Source of the DNA: Rhodobacter sp. | Lineage (GTDB): Bacteria; Pseudomonadota; Alphaproteobacteria; Rhodobacterales; Rhodobacteraceae | Reading direction: 5' to 3' | Length of the DNA stretch: 64,000 nucleotides | NCBI GenBank assembly: GCA_020637555.1 | Contig: JACKKF010000003.1 | Coordinates: forward strand, 186,001-250,000 | Notes under the pieces: generated by a model | Database searches by the model: none | What the model was told of the DNA's origin: nothing | Seen by the model: only the letters and a program-made list of their open reading frames with translations | Made by a program: the position numbers and the translations under genes | Shown: in pieces, positions 57,820 through 64,000 of the stretch | How the letters are laid out: each line of letters opens with the position of its first letter | How positions within the stretch are numbered: position 1 is the first letter of the stretch

Positions 57820-59361
57820 ATGAGCCTCGCCGAACCTTCCCCGCGCGCCCGATCCGGTCGCGCCGCCCGCCGCGCCGAACGCAGCGCCCAGCACGTCACG
57901 CGCGCGCCCTACATCGTGCGCGGCATTCCGACCTATGACATCCTGTCCGAAGAAGGCCTGCAGCGCATTGAACACGCCGCCGACCGCATTCTGGCCGAGA
58001 CCGGCATCGATTTCCGCGACGACGACGAGGCGCTGGCGCTGTGGCGCAAGGCCGGCGCCCATGTGGACGGGGTGCGCGTGCGGTTCGAACCCGGGATGCT
58101 GCGCGAGATCATCAGGACCGCGCCGCGCGAATTCACCCAGCACGCCCGCAACCCGGCCAATTCGGTGCGCATCGGGGGCAGGAACGTGGTCTTTGCGCCG
58201 GCTTATGGCAGCCCCTTCGTGATGGACCTGGACCGCGGGCGACGCTTCGGCACCCTCGACGATTTCGAGAATTTCGTGAAACTCGCGCAGTCGAGCCCCT
58301 GGCTGCACCACTCGGGCGGGACGATCTGCGAACCGACCGACATCGCCGTGAACAAGCGTCACCTGGATATGGTCTATGCCCATATCCGCTATTCCGACCG
58401 GGCCTTTCTGGGGTCTGTCACCGCCGAGGACCGCGCCGAGGACAGCGTCGAGATGGCGCGAATCTTGTTCGGGGCGGCGTTCGCCGACCAGAACTGCGTC
58501 ATCATGGGCAACTTCAACGTCAACTCGCCGCTGGTCTGGGATGGCACCATGACCAAAGGGATGCGCGCCTATGCCCGGGCGGGGCAGGGGACGGTCCTGG
58601 TGCCCTTCATCCTGGGCGGCGCGATGGGGCCGGTGACGAACGCGGGTGCCATCGCCCAATCGCTGGCCGAAACCATGGCCGGCTGCGCGTTGATCCAGCT
58701 TGAACGTCCCGGCGCGCCGGTGGTGTTCGGGAATTTCCTGTCCTCGATGTCGCTGCGCTCAGGCTCGCCGACCTTCGGCACGCCCGAGCCCGCGATCGGC
58801 AGCATGGTCGTCGGGCAATTGGCCCGGCGCCTGGGCCTGCCGCTGCGCTGTTCGGGGAATTTCACCAACTCCAAGCTGCCCGACGCCCAGGCGATGATGG
58901 AGGGCACGATGTCGATGCTCGCGGCCGTGCAATGCGGGGCGAACTATGTCCTGCACTCGGCCGGGTTCCTCGATGGGCTGTTGTCGATGTCCTATGAGAA
59001 ATTCATGCTGGACACCGATCTGTGCGGCGCGATGCACGCCTATCTCAAAGGGGTCGAGGTCGATGACAACGCGCTGGCCGTCGACGCCTTTGCCGAGGTC
59101 GGGCCGGGCAATCACTTCTTCGGCTGCCAGCACACCCTTGCGAATTACGAGACGGCGTTCTGGGACAGCGAACTCAGCGACAACGAACCCTTCGAGAAAT
59201 GGGAAGCGGCCGGCAGCACGGATTCGGCGACCCGGGCGAACCGGCGCTGGAAGACCGTGCTGGCCGAATACCAGGCGCCCGTGCTGGACCCCGGCATCGA
59301 CGAGGCGCTGCGCGATTTCATGACGCGGCGCAAATCCGCGGTGGCGGATCAGTGGTATTGA
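57820..59361 (+). CDS. MttB-family trimethylamine-type methyltransferase, non-pyrrolysine
   Basis: 513-residue member of the MttB superfamily. The TIM-barrel sequence includes SGGTICEPTDIAVNKRHLDM, GGAMGPVTNAGAIAQSLAE and FGTPEPAIGSMVVGQLARRLGLP, matching the family. There is no in-frame amber codon, so it lacks pyrrolysine, like MtgB-type glycine betaine and related methyltransferases that pass the methyl group to a corrinoid protein. No corrinoid protein, MtgA-type transferase or activator is in this window. With the neighbouring N-demethylase-like gene it suggests breakdown of a quaternary amine such as a betaine. Confidence 0.88.
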   Translation: MSLAEPSPRARSGRAARRAERSAQHVTRAPYIVRGIPTYDILSEEGLQRIEHAADRILAETGIDFRDDDEALALWRKAGAHVDGVRVRFEPGMLREIIRTAPREFTQHARNPANSVRIGGRNVVFAPAYGSPFVMDLDRGRRFGTLDDFENFVKLAQSSPWLHHSGGTICEPTDIAVNKRHLDMVYAHIRYSDRAFLGSVTAEDRAEDSVEMARILFGAAFADQNCVIMGNFNVNSPLVWDGTMTKGMRAYARAGQGTVLVPFILGGAMGPVTNAGAIAQSLAETMAGCALIQLERPGAPVVFGNFLSSMSLRSGSPTFGTPEPAIGSMVVGQLARRLGLPLRCSGNFTNSKLPDAQAMMEGTMSMLAAVQCGANYVLHSAGFLDGLLSMSYEKFMLDTDLCGAMHAYLKGVEVDDNALAVDAFAEVGPGNHFFGCQHTLANYETAFWDSELSDNEPFEKWEAAGSTDSATRANRRWKTVLAEYQAPVLDPGIDEALRDFMTRRKSAVADQWY

Positions 59362-59387
59362 GCGTCCCGCGCCACCGGAAAGCCGGG

Positions 59388-59413
59388 GGCCAAGGGGCCT
59401 GACCCCCTTGGCC
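59388..59413 (+). terminator. Hairpin after the MttB-like gene
   Basis: 10-bp stem GGCCAAGGGG / CCCCTTGGCC with a 6-base loop, about 26 bases past the stop, with no T-run. It resembles the 26415-26440 hairpin, so it may be a repeated intergenic motif. Confidence 0.5.
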
Positions 59414-59465
59414 TCGGCCCGGTTCCCGTGCAATCTGCCCCGCGCATCACGCGGGAGTGAACGAG

Positions 59466-60095
59466 ATGGGGCGCCCCTGGGCGGAACCGGGACAGGTGGT
59501 CGGCTTGCTGGGGGGGTCCTTTGACCCGCCGCACGCCGGCCATGTGCACCTGACGCGCGAGGCGCTGAAGCGGCTCGGGCTGGATCAGGTCTGGTGGCTG
59601 GTCAGCCCGGGCAATCCGATCAAGGCCCATGCCCCCGCGCCGCTGGCCGCGCGCATGGCCGCCTGCCGGACATTGATGCAACACCCGCGGGTGCACATCA
59701 CGGATCTGGAGGCGCGGTTCGGCACGCGCGCCACCGCCGACACCCTGGCGGCGCTGCAACGGGCCTATCCGCGTGTGCGCTTCGTGTGGCTGATGGGGGC
59801 GGACAACCTGGCCGGTTTCCATACCTGGGACCGCTGGCCCGAGATCATGGCGCGGGTCCCCGTGGCGGTCTTTGCCCGTCCCGGCCAGCGGTTGCGCGCG
59901 TTGACCTCGCCCGCGGCGCGCCGGTTCAAGGCCGCGCGTGTCGCCCCGGCGGCCGCCCATGCGGTCGGGCTGATCCCGCCGCCGGCCTGGGTCTATCTGG
60001 ACATGCCGATGCGCAGCGAATCGTCCAGCGCGCTGCGCGCCGCACAGGGGCAGCTGCGTCCCCCGCATTCGGCAGAGCCTGCGGCGGGGATCTGA
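59466..60095 (+). CDS. nadD: Nicotinate-nucleotide adenylyltransferase
   Basis: 209-residue enzyme of NAD synthesis that joins nicotinate mononucleotide and ATP to give deamido-NAD. GLLGGSFDPPHAGHVHL contains the HxGH motif, WWLVSPGNPIK binds the base, and the SSSALRAA segment near the end (SESSSALRAA) is the conserved ISSTxIR-like motif. The ATG at 59466 is chosen because GGGAG lies 8 bases upstream; an in-frame GTG at 59457 is an alternative. nadE is also in this window but far away. Confidence 0.92.
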   Translation: MGRPWAEPGQVVGLLGGSFDPPHAGHVHLTREALKRLGLDQVWWLVSPGNPIKAHAPAPLAARMAACRTLMQHPRVHITDLEARFGTRATADTLAALQRAYPRVRFVWLMGADNLAGFHTWDRWPEIMARVPVAVFARPGQRLRALTSPAARRFKAARVAPAAAHAVGLIPPPAWVYLDMPMRSESSSALRAAQGQLRPPHSAEPAAGI

Positions 60096-60238
60096 CCTCG
60101 GGCACCGAATTGCCCCTGCGCCGACTGCTTTGTGCCCAGAATTAACCCCTTTGTGCCGCCAGATTTGATGTAAGGTTGACGCGGGGAAACGGCCCCCCGG
60201 GCCGCGCGATCCGTATTTGATGAAGGCTAGGTTTGACG

Positions 60239-61771
60239 ATGACGAACCACCGTTCAGCGGTGACACGCCGCTCTGTGCTGGCCGGTCTGCTTGCCAGCGC
60301 CGCGGCGCCTGCGATGGCCAACGCGCCCAGCCGCTCGCTGGTGCCGCCTGCCCGTCCCGGCAGCCTGGCCGACCAGGCCGCGCTCGCGCAGACCGAGGCC
60401 CCGCGCCCGCGTCCGACCGGCAGTCTTGCGGATCTGCTGGACCGGGCCGGGATCTCGGGCGAGACGGCGCTGATCGCGCTGGACGCCGAAACCGGCGCCG
60501 TGATCGAAGAGCATCGCGCCGACCTGCGCCTGCCCCCTGCCTCGACCGCCAAGGCCCTGACAACGATGTATGCGCTGCATGCGCTGGGGGCCGAACATCG
60601 CTTCGTCACCCGCGTCGAATCGCGTGGCGGCACGATCCGGAACGGCACGCTGACAGGCGATCTGATCCTGCGCGGCGGTGGCGATCCGACCCTGCAGACC
60701 GAGGGGCTGGCCCGCCTGGCCGACGAACTGATCGAACGGGGCCTGCGCCGGGTCGAGGGGCGCTTTGTGGTCGATGACTCGGCCCTGCCGGCGATCGCCG
60801 CGATCGACCCGGACCAACCGGTTTCGGCGGGCTACAACCCGGCGCTGTCCGGCTTGAACCTGAATTTCAACCGGGTCTATTTCGGCTGGGACGTGGCGGG
60901 GGGGCAGACGCATCTGTCGATGGATGCGCGCTCGGATCGCGAGGTTCCGCCGGTTTCGGTGATCGACATCCGCGCCGCGCAACGCGATCTGCCGGTCTAT
61001 ACCCATGACATCCGAGGCGGCCAGGAACACTGGACCGTCGCCGCCAGCGCCCTCGGGCGCACCGGATCGCGCTGGTTGCCGGTCCGCCAGCCCGGGGTCT
61101 ATTCCGGCGACGTGTTTCGCGCGCTGCTTGCCGCGCGCGGCTGTCACCTGCCCGAGGCCCGCCGCGCGACGGCCCCGCAGGGCGCCGTCCTGGCCGAGGT
61201 GCGCTCGGACCCGCTGAGCAGTGTCCTGCGCGAGATGCTGCGGTTTTCGACGAACATCACCGCCGAATGCGTGGGCCTCGCGGCCTCGTTGCGGCAGGGC
61301 GGGCGGCCCCGCGGGTTGCATGTTTCGGCCGAACAGATGAATGCCTGGCTGGCCGATCGCTATGGCGCCAGCGGGCTGGCGCTGGTCGATCACTCGGGGC
61401 TCGAGGATGGCTCGCGTCTGTCGCCGCGCGCGATGGCGACCTATCTGATGGCCGCGCGCCGCGAGGGGATCCTGCCCAACCTGCTGCGCGAACATCCGAT
61501 GCGCAGCGAGGACGGTCAGGTCCTGCGCAATCCGCCGGTCGAGGTGCACGCCAAGACCGGGACGCTGAATTTCGTCTCGGCGCTGGCCGGGTATGCGCAA
61601 CCCCGGGGTGGGCGGCCGATGGTCTTTTCCATCATCAGCGCCGACATGGGCGCGCGCCGGCGCATTCGGGACGATGACAGCGAACGCCCGGCGGGAACGC
61701 GCGCCTGGACCGGGCGGGCGCGGGGCCTGCAACAGGACCTTATCGAACGCTGGGCCGGCTTGCACGGCTGA
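60239..61771 (+). CDS. dacB: D-alanyl-D-alanine carboxypeptidase/endopeptidase (PBP4 type)
   Basis: 510-residue class C penicillin-binding protein that removes D-Ala or cuts cross-links in peptidoglycan. The N-terminus has a twin-arginine-like signal (TRRSVLAGLLASAAAPAMA), so Tat export is plausible. SxxK is STAK (102-105), SxN is STN in RFSTNITAE, and KTG is in VHAKTGTLNF near residue 440. A large inserted domain lies between SxxK and SxN, as usual for PBP4. It is followed 83 bases later by an OmpA-type gene. Confidence 0.93.
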   Translation: MTNHRSAVTRRSVLAGLLASAAAPAMANAPSRSLVPPARPGSLADQAALAQTEAPRPRPTGSLADLLDRAGISGETALIALDAETGAVIEEHRADLRLPPASTAKALTTMYALHALGAEHRFVTRVESRGGTIRNGTLTGDLILRGGGDPTLQTEGLARLADELIERGLRRVEGRFVVDDSALPAIAAIDPDQPVSAGYNPALSGLNLNFNRVYFGWDVAGGQTHLSMDARSDREVPPVSVIDIRAAQRDLPVYTHDIRGGQEHWTVAASALGRTGSRWLPVRQPGVYSGDVFRALLAARGCHLPEARRATAPQGAVLAEVRSDPLSSVLREMLRFSTNITAECVGLAASLRQGGRPRGLHVSAEQMNAWLADRYGASGLALVDHSGLEDGSRLSPRAMATYLMAARREGILPNLLREHPMRSEDGQVLRNPPVEVHAKTGTLNFVSALAGYAQPRGGRPMVFSIISADMGARRRIRDDDSERPAGTRAWTGRARGLQQDLIERWAGLHG

Positions 61772-61854
61772 GACGCGGCCTTGCGTCAGGGCGGATTTGT
61801 TTTTTCGGACTGCTGTGCTAGGCAAGGTCACGGGTTTGTGTCGTGGAGGATGCC

Positions 61855-63309
61855 ATGCGTCTGGCAGTGGGTCTTGTTGTTCTGGCCGTGGGCGGCGTTG
61901 CGCTGGGATGGTGGGCGCGCCAGGAATACGCGCCGTTCATGCAGGAGGTCCTGCAGGAGCGGGCGGATTCGGCGATGGCCGGGTCGGTGCATGGCGCCAC
62001 CGCGACGGTCGCGGGGCGGGACATCACGGCCTCGGGCCTGGCCGACGGTCCGGCGGAACATGACCGCCTGATCGCGGCCCTGGACGGGATCGACGGGCGG
62101 CGCGTGGTCAACGACGACCTGCAGGTCCTGCCGCTGGTCAGTCCCTTTACCCTGTCGGGCGCCTGGGCCAACGGGGCGCTGGCCGCCCAGGGCCATGCCC
62201 CGACCGAAGCCGCCCGTGTCGCGCTGGATCGCCTGGGCGCCCATGACCTGACGCTGGCCGCCGGCGCCCCCGATGCGCAATGGGTCCACGCGGCGATGGC
62301 GGGGATCGCCGGCGTGCACGAGCTGCAGTCGGGCCGCTTCGAGGTGTCGGACCGCACCCTGACCCTGAGCGGCGTGGCCCTGACACCGATCGAGGGGCAG
62401 GCCGCACAGGCTGCCGTCAATGCCGAACTGCCCGAGGGGTATCAGGCCACGCTGGACCTGAGCTATGTGGATGACGGTTCGCCGCCCCGCTATGTCGTGC
62501 ATTACACGGTCGAATCCGGTCCCTGGGTCGAGGGTAAGCTGCCGCGCGGCGTGAGCGCGGCGGATGTTGCGTCGGCGCTGGACCTGGCGGATATCGACAC
62601 CTCGGCCACCCAGGCGCTGTCGGGCGAGCCGGGCCAGGTCTCGCCGGTGCTGGCGCGGCTGGCGTCCTGGCTGCCCGAGGTCGAGACACTGGATGTCACC
62701 GTGGCGCCCGATGGCACCCGCGTGGACGCCGGGTTCGGTGCCGGTGCCGACATGGATCTGCTGGGCACGGCCTTGGCGCAGTCCCTTCAGGGCGCGATGG
62801 ACGGTGTGACGCTGACCATGCATCCGGTCACCGCCGAGGGCGCCAATGGCACGGAACGGATCAATGCGCTGAGCGGTCGGACCGAGGTTCTGGCCGATGG
62901 CTATTGGCTGCCCGCCGTCGATTTCACGCCGGACGCGCAGAGCTGCGCCTCGGAGACGACGCGCGTTCTGGGGGCGAACCGGATCGGATTCGTGACCGGG
63001 TCGGCGCGGCTCGATGCGCATGCGCGCGCGGCCGTGAATGCGCTGGCTGGGGTGCTGGGGCCCTGTCTGGGGCAAGCCGGGCTCAAGGCCGAAATCGGCG
63101 GCCATACCGATTCCACCGGCAGCGACGAGGCCAATATGACGCTGTCGCTGGAACGGGCGCAAGCCGTGCGCGCGGCGCTGCTGGCGCGGGGCGTTCCGGC
63201 GGACGGGCTGACGGCGGAAGGCTATGGGGCGACCCAGCCCGTTGCCAGCAACGATACCGATGCGGGCCGGGCGGCCAACCGGCGCACCGCGGTGCGCTGG
63301 ATCGAGTAA
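61855..63309 (+). CDS. OmpA/BON-domain envelope protein
   Basis: 484-residue protein with an N-terminal membrane helix (MRLAVGLVVLAVGGVALGWW) and a C-terminal OmpA peptidoglycan-binding domain (GGHTDSTGSDEANMTLSLERAQAVRAAL, about 420-450, with the Asp and Arg that hold meso-DAP). Between them are repeated BON-like or similar segments with the GVALTPIEGQ pattern. The GTGGAGG sequence at 61843 is a ribosome site, so the ATG at 61855 is chosen. It anchors to peptidoglycan in the periplasm; the precise role is unknown. Confidence 0.85.
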   Translation: MRLAVGLVVLAVGGVALGWWARQEYAPFMQEVLQERADSAMAGSVHGATATVAGRDITASGLADGPAEHDRLIAALDGIDGRRVVNDDLQVLPLVSPFTLSGAWANGALAAQGHAPTEAARVALDRLGAHDLTLAAGAPDAQWVHAAMAGIAGVHELQSGRFEVSDRTLTLSGVALTPIEGQAAQAAVNAELPEGYQATLDLSYVDDGSPPRYVVHYTVESGPWVEGKLPRGVSAADVASALDLADIDTSATQALSGEPGQVSPVLARLASWLPEVETLDVTVAPDGTRVDAGFGAGADMDLLGTALAQSLQGAMDGVTLTMHPVTAEGANGTERINALSGRTEVLADGYWLPAVDFTPDAQSCASETTRVLGANRIGFVTGSARLDAHARAAVNALAGVLGPCLGQAGLKAEIGGHTDSTGSDEANMTLSLERAQAVRAALLARGVPADGLTAEGYGATQPVASNDTDAGRAANRRTAVRWIE

Positions 63310-63330
63310 TTCATGTCAGGAGGGCGAGGT

Positions 63331-63954
63331 ATGTTTCGCGGTTGGGGTTTTCTTCTGAGCGAGATCTGGGTGCTGATCGCGGTGGCGGCCTTGTTGGGGC
63401 TGTTCGTCGGTTGGCTGATCTGGGGGCGCCGCGCGCAGGCGGGGGCCAGCGTCGATCACGACGAGGCCGAGCGGCTGCGCGCCGAGCTGACAGCATGCCA
63501 GGCCAAGGATCGCACCGCGTCGGCCCGGATCGACGCGCTCGAGGCCGATCTGGCCGACTGTCGCCGGGCCGCCGTCGCCGTTGCGCCCGCGGCACCCGTC
63601 ATGGCCGCCGAACCCGAACCCGATCCCGAACCGGCGCCTGCGCCCGCGCCCGCGCCTGAGACGGCACCCGAAGCCGCCGCCGATCCCGCGCCGGCCGAGG
63701 TCGGCACCCGGCCCTCGCGCCTGGACGGACCGCGCGACGGCGTGGCCGACGACCTGAAGCGGATCAAGGGCATCGGCCCCAAGCTGGAGATCCTGTGCAA
63801 TCGTCTGGGCTTTTGGCATTTCGACCAGATCGCCAACTGGAGTTCCGAGGAAATCGCCTGGGTCGATGCGAATCTCGAGGCGTTCAAGGGTCGGGTGACG
63901 CGGGACAACTGGGTCGATCAGGCCCGCATCCTGGCGGCTGAACCCCGGGGGTGA
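63331..63954 (+). CDS. Membrane protein with helix-hairpin-helix-like C-terminus
   Basis: 207-residue protein. One membrane helix is near the N-terminus (LLSEIWVLIAVAALLGLFVGWLIWG, about 7-31), then a charged coiled segment, then a Pro/Ala/Glu linker, and a C-terminal domain DDLKRIKGIGPKLEILCNRLGFWHFDQIANW that matches the helix-hairpin-helix-like fold found in NADH dehydrogenase E-chain-like and ribosomal L21-related proteins of Rhodobacteraceae. AGGAGG at 63319-63324 selects the ATG at 63331 over 63313. Function unknown. Confidence 0.82.
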   Translation: MFRGWGFLLSEIWVLIAVAALLGLFVGWLIWGRRAQAGASVDHDEAERLRAELTACQAKDRTASARIDALEADLADCRRAAVAVAPAAPVMAAEPEPDPEPAPAPAPAPETAPEAAADPAPAEVGTRPSRLDGPRDGVADDLKRIKGIGPKLEILCNRLGFWHFDQIANWSSEEIAWVDANLEAFKGRVTRDNWVDQARILAAEPRG

Positions 63955-63962
63955 GGCGACGC

Positions 63963-63986
63963 AGGGTGCGTGCCAGCACGCACCCT
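63963..63986. repeat. Intergenic palindrome
   Basis: AGGGTGCGTGC / GCACGCACCCT, 11-bp perfect arms around 2 bases, just after the last gene and before the window edge. Very similar palindromes are, to my recollection, dispersed in related genomes, which would make it a REP-like element; not verified. It may also act as a weak terminator. Confidence 0.5.
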
Positions 63987-64000
63987 ACAGGGGCGTTGCG

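Noticed and set aside
57820..59361. Pyrrolysine-containing MttB
   Set aside because: The frame has no in-frame TAG before the stop, so pyrrolysine is not used.
1..64000. CRISPR arrays, tRNA or rRNA genes, prophage and insertion sequences
   Set aside because: No regular spaced repeats, no cloverleaf-like segments and no transposase or phage proteins were seen on either strand.

Overview
High-GC chromosomal DNA, almost certainly from a Rhodobacteraceae/Paracoccaceae alphaproteobacterium. The assignment rests on gene content and order: a CarD regulator, a 7Fe ferredoxin FdxA, rpsA-ihfB-lapA-trpF-trpB, DUF6455, a DUF2852 protein, Flp-type pilins with a GAVTVDWVVL core, and strong GC-ending codon use. 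Genus cannot be fixed by eye. No rRNA, tRNA, CRISPR array, insertion sequence or phage was recognised.

Layout. 0-6.3 kb: the 3' end of mraY, a small leftward group (DUF6455, alpha/beta hydrolase, SCP2 protein), then a TPR protein, a Suv3/MgpS-type helicase, an S4 RNA-binding protein and fdxA. 6.5-15.2 kb: carD, yebC, phoX, an aldo/keto reductase, an acyl-CoA ligase and rpsA. carD, yebC and rpsA each carry single-base indels that break the frame, while their neighbours are intact. 15.4-18.4 kb: ihfB-lapA-trpF-hypothetical-trpB. 18.7-20.0 kb: an uncharacterised three-gene locus of two secreted Gly/Asp-rich proteins and a membrane-tethered LuxR-type regulator. 20.0-22.4 kb: leftward small metabolic genes (truncated haemoglobin, DUF2237, CDGSH protein, serine hydrolase). 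22.6-31.6 kb: a methyltransferase, glnE, a GMC oxidoreductase, a VIT1-like protein, a crotonase and nadE. 31.8-38.4 kb: a tightly packed envelope and replication run (SPOR lipoprotein, dacC-type carboxypeptidase, tmk, holB, tatD, MBL hydrolase, AEC transporter).

38.4-44.7 kb: a DUF1295 protein, then an IclR regulator divergent from a tctC-tctB-tctA-sulfatase operon, probably a catabolic module that imports a carboxylate and desulfates it or a relative. 44.8-46.5 kb: efp and epmA, divergent, an EF-P and EF-P-lysylation pair. 46.5-52.8 kb: accessory genes, including a secreted HExxH protein, LysR, two unknown proteins, two orphan Flp-like pilins and an AlkB alkane hydroxylase. 52.8-54.2 kb: an AT-richer patch with an unrelated gene, a small inverted-repeat element and a gene remnant, probably acquired DNA. 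54.2-59.4 kb: a DUF2852 protein, then an N-demethylase-like flavin oxidoreductase divergent from a LysR gene and an MttB-family methyltransferase, suggesting catabolism of a methylated amine or betaine. 59.5-64 kb: nadD, a PBP4-type carboxypeptidase, an OmpA/BON protein and a helix-hairpin-helix protein.

The observations most worth a second look are the shared-motif Gly/Asp-rich locus at 18.7-20.0 kb, the indels confined to three conserved genes, the MttB/demethylase/LysR module with a near-perfect operator, the Tct-sulfatase operon, and the orphan pilin pair.
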